Source: Pratylenchus scribneri (Eukaryota > Nematoda > Chromadorea > Rhabditida > Pratylenchidae). From it: a DNA stretch of 64,000 nt. The notes under the pieces are model-generated. The model did no database searches, was not told where the DNA came from, and worked only from the letters and a program-made list of their open reading frames with translations. The stretch spans positions 248,001-312,000 of the forward strand of contig JAQSEB010000050.1 of NCBI GenBank assembly GCA_030063045.1. Reading direction: 5' to 3'. The position numbers and the translations under genes were made by a program. Position 1 is the stretch's first letter, and every line of letters starts with the position of its first letter. Below, piece by piece: positions 47,439 to 61,332 of the stretch.

Positions 47439-49248
47439 ACTTATTCAGATACATAATAGAAAGGAGGAATTGGAGCTCAATTTGCACTTTTTGGTCAATT
47501 TTTTCTTCTATATTCAGCCTAAATTTCCAGCTGAATATTTTTACCATTTTACCTCTCAAGCAGCCAAATATTTGGCGGACGGCCATCACGTGGTGGTGTT
47601 TAAAATAAAAGGGCGAAATTGTGGGGAATGTGTCGGTAGACGACCTTGAAAACATTGGAACAGATTTAGGCCACACCAATAATGTCTCTTATATAGACCC
47701 TCTCTCCCGTCGATTGGCGTTGATCAGCAGCTGATTGAGGGGCCAAATAAAGTTGCGCAGCCAACCGCAAAAGAAAAGGGGGCCACAAATAATAAAAGGG
47801 CGAATGGGGCAGAGGAGAAAGGGAGATACGGTGGCCGGACATAAAAGATGGACGAATAGGAGGGGAATTGCGGTGATGGAAAAACAACAAAATCACAATT
47901 CACAAACAGTCCAATTGGTGTTGCTGATGAATTTTGGAGGAAAACATTTCGGCCAAATTGGTGCCTGCTGCCTGGGGGGATCTTATTTTTTTTGGAAGAA
48001 GTTGATCACAGGGTCATGTGACGATAAATGGATGGAATTATTTTGTTTTGATACATTGGCTGGCTATTTTGTTGTTTTTGGCTCATCGATGGATATTTTA
48101 AGATCCTTTTTTTTGTCCCAATTTTCCATTTGATAGCCAAAAATATTTCGATAATATTCGTTGCCTTTGATTGGCCAAAATTGAATTTATACTTTTGAAT
48201 GATTTTAGGGGAATGGGTAAAGCATAGATAAGAATTGGAAAAAGATTTAAAAGGCCCTATAGGAAGAAAAGATGTGATTGGTTTCAATCTACTATAAAGA
48301 CAAGATCAACTTTTCTTTAGGCAATTTACTCATCTTTTTGAAGCATTGTTCGGGCCAAGAGGGTTTTTTGCACTATTTGTTGATGGCTCCAAATGCGAAT
48401 GTGGTGGGGGTTGGCTTCCTTCCAGCAGCTGGGACATTGCCCAAAACCCAGAAGTTCATTTCGGGCCCGTTCAATACATCAAAAACCAGTTTTTTGTGGT
48501 TCATTAAATGTTTATTTCAACTCATTCCTCTTCCTGCGCAACAACCATTAGAAGTATTCAAATTGAAAGATCCACCGTAACAAATGATGCAATAATCGAG
48601 TTTTGTTGAGTTTTTGTTGGGCCAAATATCTCCAAAATATTTATAGAAAAATTAAGATCTACGGTTTTTCCTTTCTTCATTCCGTAAACTCCGTCCGCAA
48701 AGTGCATTTCGTTTGGCTCCCCCCCTACAGTGCTCATCTTGAAAAAAACAATTTTTTCTACAGGGACCTCATTTGGCAACTTTTCTCTCATAAGACAGTC
48801 ACTCAACCTTTCTTCAAATAATTCGCCGCCAAGGCCACTTCACAAAAAGAAACGGCGGAACTTCCAATTCGGAGGACCCAGTATCTTTTTTGCCTCGGGC
48901 AATCCAATCCATCATTTGATAAGAATTGAAAGGAGTTTGTGTTTGGATTGGACGGAGTGATGGGGAATGAACTTAAATGGCTCAAATTGTTGGGCAATGG
49001 CCAAAATTAAATAAAACAAAAATATAACACATTATTTGATTTAACTTTATTCCAGAATTAAAATTAGATGGGTCAAATGCCAAAAATGGAAATTATATCT
49101 TGAATATTGGCGGAACAAAGCAGAAGAAGGGATTTTAGATTTAGATTGAAAAACTTCGAATAAATTAAATGTGGGAAATTTAAGGCCATCTTTGAAAACC
49201 CATAAGTCAAAAGTCATTGGTCCCTCTTCTTCTTTCTCGGCCATTCAT
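47439..49248. other. Mostly non-coding; possible gene remnant at 48.3-48.9 kb
   Basis: No complete gene recognised. The stretch includes the weak minus-strand frame listed separately at 48558-48840, and the 3' flank of the fatty-acid-binding-protein gene. Confidence 0.35.
48558..48840 (-). pseudogene. Possible exon or gene remnant, unrecognised
   Basis: After a TTCTTTTTGTGAAG acceptor-like site, the minus strand is open for about 90 codons: GLGGELFEERLSDCLMREKL, then PVEKIVFFKMSTVGGEPNEM and ADGVYGMKKGKTVDLN. Composition looks protein-like, but there is no ATG in a suitable place, no recognised domain, and downstream sequence (FDVLNGPEMNFWVLGNVPAA at about 48400-48480) is separated by stops. 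It could be an exon of an unseen gene or a decayed one. Confidence 0.25.
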
Positions 49249-49843
49249 TCATGCCTTCTGGTATTTGCGAACCGCTTTCACGTCGCCGGACACGCATTCG
49301 ATCACCAGAGAGCCTTCCGCGTCAATGTAGCGCTGAAAAATATAATTTTTTAAGTTTGGAGTTTAATCCGGTAAATACCTCGAAGCGACTGTCCTTGTCA
49401 CCGGCCTTGATCTTCTTCTGCTCTTCGATGAGCTTGCCATCCTGGAACGTGAATGTGCTCTACAAAAGGAATGAATTTGTTACTTTAAGAATGATTTATA
49501 AATTGAACCTTCATTTTGCGTCCATCAGGGGTGTCCTGCTCAATCTCCTGGCCCAGGTCGAACTCGCAGACCCATGTGGTAAATGATGACTCACTGACCA
49601 TTTTCCAGTGGTTGCCAGTCACCTCGAATGACAGAACAGCTTAAAATTATAAAATGAATTGCAAACAAAATTAAAAGTTTACGCTTCAGGGCAGCTGCTG
49701 CCGTGCGCTTGAGCATTCCAACGCCGACCTTTAAATATGGAATTTAACGAGTAAAAATATCATTGATATCATACCTCCTTCATGTATTCGTCAAAGTTCT
49801 GGGAATCGACCAACTTCCATTTTCCAACGAATTGTTCGGCCAT
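49249..49843 (-). CDS. Cytosolic fatty-acid-binding protein (FABP/LBP family)
   Basis: Ten-strand beta-barrel lipid carriers of about 135 residues shuttle fatty acids inside cells. Five exons from ATG 49843 to TGA 49249 give about 137 residues. The N-terminus MAEQFVGKWKLVDSQNFDEY matches the FABP signature with no signal peptide, so this is the intracellular type. Then come MKEVGVGMLKRTAAAALKPV, SFEVTGNHWKMVSESSFTTW, FDLGQEIEQDTPDGRKMK, FQDGKLIEEQKKIKAG, ERYIDAEGSLVIECVSGD and the end VKAVRKYQKA, with the Arg and Tyr that usually contact the ligand carboxylate. Codons are clearly more GC-rich than in neighbouring genes, which suggests high expression (inference). Introns are short and end in TTTTTCAG, TTTTGTAG or TTTAAG. 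Confidence 0.95.
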
Positions 49844-50411
49844 TTCTTTCGATGTTTTATTTGATGTAAAGAAAATTGATTGAATTTAATTTGCTTTAAA
49901 GTTTTTGTTGAGCTAAAAATAACAAAAGAAATTATTAAGAATGATGTTTTTTGTTTAGAAGAATTAAGCAGCCAAATAACACATCTAATGCTGACTAAGC
50001 TACAATTTTCTAGACTTTGTGAAATGTGGATCTTGGATGGATGGGAGAATGCGATAGTGATACAAAAATGTGTAAACAAATCGGACTTCACTTTTAAGAC
50101 CAATAAAAAATGATAAGAAATTGATGATATGTGAATGATAAAAATTTTTAAACGACTGATGAGGGCGATGAGGGAAAAAATGAACCTTTTTTTTGCTTTC
50201 TCCACAAATTTTTTGATCTAATTCTATGTATCTCTGCTTTCTCTTATTTTTCTATTATCACTATTTATTTTTATTCTTTTCTTGTTCTTAAATGTTAGTT
50301 CTTTCTTTCCATTTTCTTGCAAGAAAAATAAAATCGCTAACGAAACGAAAAATCTCTACTCGATAATCGAAATTCGAAAATCTTCTCTTCCTTCGCTCGT
50401 TTCACTTATTA

Positions 50412-51395
50412 AGCTAAGTTCACAATGGAGGGTGAGAGTGCAGACTGTGAGTCAATGCTGCGAGTGCGATTCAATGCTGAGAGTCAATGCTGCGTATGCG
50501 ATCACAACCATTTCACAATGACGGTGAGAGTGCATGTTCATAGTCAATGCTGAGAGTGCGAGTGCGATTCAGACCAAAAGTGCAAAAAAGTGCAAAATAA
50601 ACAAGAAGACTGTTCACAATGGAGTCAAACACTCGAGTGAGAGTCAATGCTGAGAGTCAATGCTGCGAGTGCGAGTGCGATGAAAGTGAATGTTCTTATT
50701 GTGAAATGGTGCGGGGTCAATTTGCCGGATATCCTGCTTAATCCCGCGCACCTTTAGGTTTCGTTCAAAACGGATATGATATTCGTGATCCTCGACCCAG
50801 ATTACCCCATAAACGACTATTTTTGTGAAAATTTAGAGAAAATTCGCTCCGCGGTTTGGCCACGGTATAACTCGCGCACCGCTTGGTCAATCCCAAATTT
50901 TTTTCGATATTCGGGATCTCCGACCTCGATTACCCATTCCCTGAACATTTGGTGGCAAAATTCGGAAAAAAAATTTTTTGGAAACAGAAGGGTCCCCCCT
51001 ATGGGTGGGGTAGATTTTTTGTTCGGAGTCAATGACTCGTGAAAAAATATCTAATTTTCTAGATATTTTGCCTTCCCTTGTTTTGGAGTCATTGACTATA
51101 GACACTGACTATGGTGGCTGAGTTTCTTTTTTTCGTTGTGAACACCCCCATGTGGTTTGACTCTCACTATGAAATTGCACTATTTTTTGGTCGCACACTC
51201 CTATTGTGAACACCCCAAAAAAGAAATTGCACTATTTTGTCACTGACTCCGAAATTTTGAGTCAATGACTCGAATTTTCGAGTCACTGACTCCCTGAGTC
51301 AATGACTCTGGGTAAGTGTTCACAACAAAAACATTCACTTGCGTCGCAGCATTGACTCACAGTCTGCACTCTCACCCTCCATTGTGAACTTAGCT
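50412..51395. mobile_element. 984-bp DNA transposon-like element with TIRs over 50 bp
   Basis: Left end AGCTAAGTTCACAATGGAGG and right end CCTCCATTGTGAACTTAGCT are perfect inverses, and the match runs on through GTGCAGACTGTGAGTCAATG for over 50 bp. Flanking TTA (50409-50411 and 51396-51398) fits a 3-bp TWA target duplication as in PIF/Harbinger. The left arm carries repeated GAGTCAATGCTGCGAGTGCG-type motifs and the right arm has palindromic GAGTCAATGACTC motifs. No transposase frame: non-autonomous. Confidence 0.88.
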
Positions 51396-51580
51396 TTATA
51401 CGCTTTTTGGCTTCATCCTTCATCTTCGATTGAATGCTACCTTACTTGTTGTTTTTTTTGCCTCCATTTCTATCAAAAATTTTACATTTTTATAAAAATT
51501 TAAAGACCTACATAACAAAAACAAATTAAAATATAATTTCAGATTAAAATTGATTTAATAACTCAATTTACAAAAGAAAG

Positions 51581-53667
<2,087 letters not shown>

Positions 53668-53994
53668 ACAGCTCAATATATTCGCAAAGGATCATTACAT
53701 CTTTCTTTACCTGTATTTTTATACTAATTTACTTATGTGGAAAATTTTATCAAATTTATTTAAATTCATGGTATATTGTGCTTATTTTCCTTGTTTCTAA
53801 TCACATAAGACGACTAATTCCCACTCATCTCTTGTCTTTCTGTTGCCAATAAAGAACTCAAACCAAAAATAATTTGCATAAAGAATAAAGATTTAAACTT
53901 TTTTATTGTTGTTTTAATTTTTACGAAGTTGATTGAACTTAATTTAATTTTTTGATGAATTTTATAACAAAATTTGATTAAATTTAAATTGAAG
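53668..53994. other. Short katanin to CHMP6 spacer
   Basis: 327 bp with an AATAAA at about 53848 and an ATTGAAG directly before the CHMP6 ATG that could serve as a trans-splice acceptor. Compatible with operon-like spacing, not proven. Confidence 0.4.
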
Positions 53995-54849
53995 ATGGGC
54001 TCATTGTTCAGCAGCAACAAAAGCAGAAAAGGAGGCCCACCAAATGCACAAGTGACCGAACAGGATAAAGCTATTTTGGTAAATTATTTATTCCTTATTT
54101 TATTAAAATTGGAATATTTAGTCAGCAAAAATGACCAGGGATCGGCTTAGGCAAATTTGCAGGAGATGTGATACGAGCATCCAAAAGGACAGGGAACGGG
54201 CACGAATTCTACTCAAGGAGGGCAATAAAAGGTTAAAATAAATCATTTCATTAAATAAATTATTAATTTTCAGTCAAGCATTGTTGCTATTGAAACGAAA
54301 ACGCTATGAGGAATCGACCAGAAGCCAAGTCGAAGGGTACATTGACAAAATTGAACAAATGATTCTCAGTTTGGAAATGGCCCAATTGAACGTGGAAGTT
54401 GCGGAAAGGTTAAGGCAAGGCAATGAAGCAATGAAGAAAATAAATGAGGTAAAATCACAAATTTTGATTATTTCAATTTATTTTAATTTTTAGTCAATTT
54501 CAATCGAGGAAGTGGAACGAATTTTGGACGAAAGTCGGGAGGCTGAAGCATTCCAGGAGGTATTTTTAATATTAAACAGTGATTAAAATTTACTATTTGT
54601 TAAAGGAATTGGCATTTTTGTTGCGAGGAAAATTATCTGAAGAAGATTTGGAAGCGGCGGAACAGGAATATGAACAACTCCTCGCTGAACAATTACCGGA
54701 AGCCGTCACTGATAAACTCGAACCAACAGAACAGAAAGAAGCAGACAAGAAGAAAGGTTGAAAATTTTTTGAGACTTATTTTAATTTCAACTTTTTAAGA
54801 AAAAGAACGAAAGCGGAACAAAGAAGCAGTTGCATTGGAAGCATCTTGA
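53995..54849 (+). CDS. vps-20: ESCRT-III subunit CHMP6 / Vps20
   Basis: Vps20 nucleates ESCRT-III filaments on endosomes and links ESCRT-II to Snf7. The protein starts MGSLFSSNKSRKGG, an N-myristoylation consensus as in CHMP6. Exons then give QVTEQDKAILSAKMTRDRLR, IQKDRERARILLKEGNK, ALLLLKRKRYEESTRSQVEG, YIDKIEQMILSLEMAQLNVE, the family block SISIEEVERILDESREAEAF and ELAFLLRGKLSEEDLEAAEQ, ending EKERKRNKEAVALEAS. About 210 residues, the usual CHMP6 length, with a basic N-terminal half and an acidic C-terminal half, as expected for autoinhibited ESCRT-III proteins. The spacing between katanin and beta'-COP is short. Confidence 0.95.
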
Positions 54850-55515
54850 CAGAAATAAAAGAACTTAAAATGACTTATTACAATTGAAGATATGATTATT
54901 TAATTTTAATTGTACATTTTTAAATCATGATAAACGGCCTTAAAAATAGTTTAAATTTCATTCAAATATTAAATGTTTTTTTTCATAAATAATAATATTT
55001 TTATGACTTGGCGGTTGGTGGTCTTCCATTTTATTCACTTGTTTAATGAATTTTTTTTTGAATATTTTAATTTATTTACCAAAATATAAATAAGTTAAAT
55101 TCTTTACCAATTAGCGATCGTGATTTTTCTTTTTGTTTTTACTGGTTGTGAAACTTTCTTCCATATATTCATTGCATAGAAGTTTTTAAGCTGGTATCGC
55201 CACGTCATTAATCCATCAACACAACATTAGGAAATTTTTTGCATGCAACGTCCGCAATTTGCAAAAGTAGAAGGAGGGAATGACCCAGGTTCGACATTTT
55301 AGGAACATTTTTTGATATTAAAAACCTTAACCGGCTAATCTAAGCCTTAACCTTTAGAACTAGACTGCAAAACTAAGGTCCCCCTTTCACTTTTACAAAT
55401 TATAGACATAAACTAAACTGCCAAAAAAGTACCAAAATTAGTGGTTCGTTTCGTTGATTAATTTTGCAACAAAATATTTTAGCATAAATATTGAAATTAA
55501 TTCTGTTAACTAAAA
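54850..55515. other. CHMP6 to beta'-COP spacer
   Basis: 666 bp of AT-rich sequence; no gene, RNA or repeat recognised. Confidence 0.45.
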
Positions 55516-58500
55516 ATGCCTTTACGTTTGGATGTTAAAAGAAAATTGCTGGCCCGTTCCGATCGAGTTAAAAGCGTCGATTTACATCCAAATGAGCCGT
55601 GGACGCTAGTTTCGCTCTACAATGGCCATGTGCATATTTGGAATCATGAAAATCAACAATTGGTCAAATCATTTGAGGTTTTATTAAAACAAATTGTTAA
55701 ACAAATCTAAAACAAATAATATTCAAGGTCTGCGATCTGCCAGTCCGGGCGGCCAAATTTATTGTGCGCAAAAATTGGATAGCAACCGGTTCGGATGACA
55801 TGCAACTTCGCATCTTCAATTATAATACTCTCGAAAGAGTTCATCAAATGGTTTGCTTACTTACATAATTATTAAATGGTGATAATAAATTTAATTTAAA
55901 AGGAAGCTCATTCCGATTATTTGCGTTCGATTGCTGTCCATCCAACGCAGCCTTTCCTCCTTACCAGCTCGGATGACATGCTTATCAAACTATGGGATTG
56001 GGAAGACAAATGGAAGCTGAAGCAAACTTTTGAAGGTTTTTTTTCCAATTAAATATTTGGGGTTAAATGCATTTGACGATGATTTAAAATATTTACCAAA
56101 ACTGAATGGATGGAAAAAGTAACGGATCCATTTGGGTTGGAGACGTTCACCATCCGATGAATGCGGTCTAATCTTCTCTATGAGTCAATAAAAATTTTAT
56201 TAAATTAAAACAAATTCCAACTCAATGAAATTATTAATCATTTTTTCAACACAGGACACACCCATTATGTGATGCATTTGGTGATCAACCCAAAGGATAA
56301 TAACACATTTGCAACCGCTTCACTCGACAAAACCATCAAAGTTTGGCAATTCGGCAGCTCCGTTCCAAATTTCACGCTGGAAGGCCATGAAAAGGGGGTT
56401 AGTGTAAAATTATAAATACATTACTACGTTTTATTATTTAAGGTGAATTCAGTGGACTATTATCATGGGGGCGACAAGCCTTACCTGATTTCTGGTGCCG
56501 ATGATCGCCTTATCAAAATTTGGGATTATCAAAATAAAACGTGTGTGGCCATCCTGGACGGACATGCTCACAATGTTTCAGCCGTATGTTTCCATCCTGA
56601 ATTGCCAATCATCATCACCGGATCGGAGGATTCCATCCGATCCGGTGATGATGATTGGCACCGTGCGCATTTGGCACGCAAACACAAATAGGCAAGTTAA
56701 TAAATGAAAACAAACGTGGAGCGGACTAGCTCAGTGGGTTAAGCGGTCCACTCAAAAATAGAAAGATGGCCAATGATTAAACAATTTACTGCTGTTCACG
56801 TACTGCAAATGTGTTGGTGAACACAAATTTATTGATGAAAATAAATCATCCTTGCAATGAGGCCATTCAGAAAATAATTAGATTTAAAATATTTACAATA
56901 TTTAATTTTAAAATCTTAGTAGATAACAAAAACTCATTTTTTTGTATATGCAAATTAATTTATTTTTATTCACATTCATGCAGATTGGAGACAACTCTGA
57001 ATTATGGGCTGGAACGAGTTTGGTGCATAACCGCCCAACGGGGTTCGAACACGGTGGCTATTGGCTATGATGAAGGATCAGTGACAATCAAACTGGGTCG
57101 GGAGGAACCAGCCGTTTCAATGGATTCAACTGGCAAAGTGCTTTGGGCCAAGCACACGGATGTTCAGCAGGCAAATTTGCGTACAATTGACGAACATATG
57201 TTGGAGGCGGCTCAAGGTAATATTTGAGAATTGGTCCAGTGCATGGTTGGTCAAAATGTTTAAGCTCTTGGAATTCCCTACCCAAAGACCATGGGTTCAA
57301 TTACCATTCAAATTGTGCGATGATGAAACAAAAATAGAGCCAATTCTTTGATGAATTTGTTCCATGATATTCACAATGATAGGACTGAGCACAATTTTTT
57401 AAATTTAATTTTTTACAAATTATAATTATTCACTTTATAATTATTATTATTATTTAGATGGCGAAAGATTGACCCTCAGCGTCAAAGACATGGGCTCAAC
57501 AGAAGTGTACCCACAAAAAGTGCAACATTCGCCGAATGGCCGTTTCGTTGTGGTTTGCGGCGATGGGGAATACATAATCTACACGGCCACTGCCCTTCGC
57601 AACAAATCTTTTGGCTCTGGTGTCGATTTTGCATGGGCAAATGACTCAAATATTTATGCGGTCCAGGAGAGCTCACAAATGATCAAATTGTTCAAAAGTT
57701 TCAAAGTAAGCATCACCTCTTCTTTGTTAAAATTACTAAATTTTGTCTAGAAATCTATTAAAATATATAAAAATTAATAAAATGTGCACCAAGCCAGAGA
57801 AAAATTATTGTCCTCTGGGTGGATTTGAACACATGACTTAAATTTTCTAAAAGTGAAAATTGGTTTTTGTCGAAAAATTTCAAAAATTTTATTTTGTAAT
57901 ATTTCATGTACTTTTTCTCTAATAATTTTATTTCAATTTTTAGGAAGTACTCCAAATTCGTCCGGACATTTCGCTGGAAGGGATAGACGGTGGTCATTTG
58001 CTCGCAGCCCGTTCTGCCGGCTCCCTCATCTTCTATGACTGGGACACGGGCCATGTTATCCGGCGAATTGAGATTGCGGCCAAACATGTTTATTGGAGTG
58101 AGAATGGCGATATGGTGGCAATTGCTGGTGAGGAGTCACTTTACATACTCAAATACGCGGAAGAGGCCGTCACAAATGCTTATGTGGACGAAATTGGGCC
58201 GGATGGAATTGAGGAGGCATTTGAAGTCATTGGTTATTCACATTTTTTTAATTAAAATAAATGGATAATAAATTTTAGGTGAACTCAATGAATCAGTGAA
58301 GACCGGCTTTTGGATTGGCTACTGCTTCATTTTTACAACAAATTTGAATCGACTTAGCTATTATGTTGGCGGAGAATTGGTCACAATTGCGCACATGGAT
58401 CGACCACTTTATTTGGTATGCATTTACATTTTGAATAAGGAGACGGATTTTTAGGACACAAAAGTCGCAAAAAAGAGTACATATTTAATTAGATTTTATG

Positions 58501-61332
58501 AAATTTATCAGAAACCCTAAAATAGGTGATTTTTGGTTTTTATTGCTTTTTTTTTTTAAATTTCACCGAAAAAAAGATGCCAAAAATGGTTAAAAATTAC
58601 ATCAAAAACATGGAATAGATACTCATAAAAAATTATTTTCTCTTCTCATCAAATCAATTTTAGTTGGGCTATTTGGCCAAAGAGAATCGGCTGTTCGCCT
58701 CGGACAAGGACCACAACATTGTTTCATATAAACTTTTGCTTTCCGTCCTTGAATACCAGACAGCGGTTATGCGACGTGATTTTGACACGGCCGATCGAAT
58801 TTTGAAGACAATCCCAGAGAGTCAAGCCACCCGGGTTGCGCAGTTTTTGGAGAAGCAGGCAAGTGAAAAAAATTAATAATTAATTAGAAATGGGATAAAT
58901 CTAAAATCTTGGTATTAATATGTGCATGCAATGATGAATCAAAAACTTTGGTCTGTGTTTCTTACGATAGAATGACGCAAACTCCAATTTTGAGACTGAG
59001 CATGCCCAATTAAAAAATAAAATTTTCATACCTCAGTTTTTTGGTTCGAAATACTATATTTAGTCTAGAAATGTACCATATAATATGTAAAGATGCATTA
59101 ATGTGACAAATAAGTTCGAGAAAAATAATTGTCCTCTGAGCGGATTCGAACCCACGACCAAAAATTTTGTAAAAAATGAAGGACTTCTAGGTCGAAATTT
59201 TTAAAATTTTCAATTATCCCAATTAAAATTCTTTGCCAATTTCAACAATAATTTTCACAGGGATTCAAAAAACAAGCATTGGCAGTGAGCAAAGACCCCC
59301 AGCACCGTTTTGAATTGGCCTTGTCCCTTGGAGATTTACGCGCCGCCTACGAGATGGCCCAACAAGCGGACAGTGAAGAGAAATGGAAACAATTGGCCCA
59401 TGCGGCGACCATCAAATCAGAATTACGATTGGCCGGAGAATGCTTGGCCAAAGCCCGAGATTTTGGCGGTCTTCTTTTACTCGCATCATGTGCCGGCTCT
59501 AATCGTTTGGTATGTTTACAAAAATTATTAAAAATGCATTCATAAATTAATAAAAATAAACGACAAATTACCCAACTTCAAAATCAAAACAACAAAAATG
59601 CATCACAATTCGCAATTATATTCAATCAAAATGGGAGAATGTTGTGCCGTGACGTGTCTGACTGTGTATCTCATGCAATAAAATTTGTCCATGAGATCAG
59701 TACAGATTCGTCACGGCGCCATTTTTCCCTCACACTTCTGCTCTACTGCTTCAAATTTCGCCAAAAATCAACGACAATAAATAATTAAAACAAATAAAAT
59801 TAATTAAATAAATGCTGCAGGTTTAAGTGAATATTCCAATTGTTGAATTTTCACTTTGTACTGTGGCAAAAAGTAAATTTTAAATTTGGTTTATTACCCA
59901 ATGAATTCCTAAAAATTGAATTTTCATTGGTCATAGGGCCAAAAACAAATCCGTAATTACATTAATCTTCCCCCATTCCCATTGAATAGATGTCCCAATT
60001 GGCCAATGAATCGTACAACCATGGCCAGCATAATGTTTCATTCCTGTCCAGTTTTCTGCTCGGCGACATTCAAAAATGTTTGGACATTTTGGTGGAAAGT
60101 GGCCGAGTGCCGGAGGCCACCTTCTTTGCGCACACGTATGCACCGAGTCAAGTGCCCAGATTGGTATCCCTTTGGCGAGATGCGGCCAGTCAGTCGTTGA
60201 GTGGAATTAGCAAAAGGGTAAGTAGATTTAAAAAAAAATATATATATAATTTTTATAGATTTTATTTTTGAGAAAAATAATTATTAAACAATTTAAAAAT
60301 ATTTTTAAAAAATAAAATAAATTATTTAATTTAATTATTTTTTATTTTTAGAATGTTGGCGAAAGTTTGGCCGATCCAATCAAATACCCAAATCTTTTCC
60401 CGGGTTTTGCCGAGGCATTGGGTACTGAACAGGAACAGGATATGGCAATTGGTGGAGTTGGCAATGGTGGAGGAATGGCCATGGATGGACATCAAAATGG
60501 AATCAGCCAACAGCAAGTGAGTAGTCAATTCAAAATGAATTAATTTAAAGAGCAAATATCCTTCGTTTTTGTCCATAAAATCATTATCCAAATTTTTCAA
60601 ATCGATAAATAATATTTATACAACTTGGCCATAAGAAAATGTTGAGGCTTTTAGCGTTAGCTTTAGATATGGTTTAGCTTTAGGCAGAATATGGGTTAAA
60701 GAGTTTGATTTGGCCAAGTTTTATGGCCAAAAAAATGTTCCTTTTTCGACACCAAAATTTATGGGTAGCAATTTTATTGAATAAATTTATTTTATCTAAA
60801 AATGTAATGTAAAAAGTAAAGAAGTGGATAGGAATTTTTAACAAACCTAAAATAATTTTAATTTCCCTCTGAGCGATTCGAACCCATGACCCCTAAAATT
60901 AATTAAAGTGAATAGGGGAGAACTGTTCGGCACAATCATTTTCTGGACGAATTTAATTAGCATCCTGCATCCGAATAAAATAAATAATTCAATCATTAAT
61001 TAATTAAAATTTAATAAATTCCCTATTTTTCATAGAATGTTCATCAATCGCCAACATCAACTGGCAAAGAGAAAATTGGAGGAGAAAATGAGGAAGAGGA
61101 GGAGGAAGAGCGGGTGGCTGCAATGGGTGCGACCGCCTCATCCGAATTGTCCGGAACAGTCAGTTCCCTGAGCTCATTGATGCTGAATCCGGCCGAGAGG
61201 ACAACAACGACGACGACACAACAAAGTGATCATCAAAATTCCTCCTCCTCCTCTTCATCTCAATCAGCGCCTTCTTCGGCCGCAGCCGACGATGATGATA
61301 TTGAAATTGACTCGGAAATTGGAGGAGAATAA
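55516..61332 (+). CDS. copb-2: Coatomer subunit beta' (beta'-COP), frame broken by a 25-nt insertion
   Basis: beta'-COP is a COPI coat subunit that binds dilysine cargo tails. About 14 exons run from ATG 55516 ([20 protein letters not shown]) to TAA 61332. The N-terminal WD40 propeller has [56 protein letters not shown] and [20 protein letters not shown]. The second propeller includes the diagnostic [37 protein letters not shown] and [18 protein letters not shown], then the alpha-solenoid ([60 protein letters not shown]) and a Ser-rich acidic tail. In the exon near 56640 a 25-nt inverted-duplicate insertion (56632-56656) separates SED from [12 protein letters not shown] and shifts the frame. 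The intron starting at 56692 uses a GC donor (AG|GCAAGT). Confidence 0.93.
56605..56658. repeat. Perfect 23-bp inverted duplication inside the beta'-COP exon
   Basis: Arms at 56605-56627 and 56636-56658 are exact reverse complements, separated by the 8-nt loop GGATTCCA. Removing 25 nt (56632-56656) restores the conserved WD40 reading frame ([15 protein letters not shown]). Confidence 0.95.
56719..56770 (+). repeat. tRNA-like A-box fragment in beta'-COP intron
   Basis: GGACTAGCTCAGTGGGTTAA resembles a tRNA D-arm/A-box. No B-box or cloverleaf follows, so it is a fragment. Confidence 0.35.
57225..57315 (+). repeat. Degenerate tRNA-like fragment in beta'-COP intron
   Basis: GTGCATGGTTGGTCAAAATG resembles a D-arm region, and CATGGGTTCAATTACCATTC about 40 nt on resembles a T-arm. 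Stems are imperfect. Confidence 0.3.
57747..57893 (-). repeat. B-box tRNA-like repeat, copy 2 (beta'-COP intron)
   Basis: Same layout as the katanin-intron copy: AATTATTGTCCTCTGGGTGG, GGATTTGAACACATGAC, then TTTTCTAAAAGTGAA. Diverged. Confidence 0.5.
59061..59215 (-). repeat. B-box tRNA-like repeat, copy 3 (beta'-COP intron)
   Basis: Best-preserved copy: TAAGTTCGAGAAAAATAATT, GTCCTCTGAGCGGATTCGAA, CCCACGACC. Minus strand gives an exact B-box, GGTTCGAATCC. Confidence 0.6.
60793..60930 (-). repeat. B-box tRNA-like repeat, copy 4 (beta'-COP intron)
   Basis: CCCTCTGAGCGATTCGAACCC with ATGACCCC matches copy 3 around the B-box; flanks are diverged. Confidence 0.5.

Noticed and set aside
50412..50700. 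CRISPR-like or satellite array of GAGTCAATGCTGCGAG motifs
   Set aside because: Spacing is irregular and the motifs lie inside a TIR element; the window is eukaryotic.
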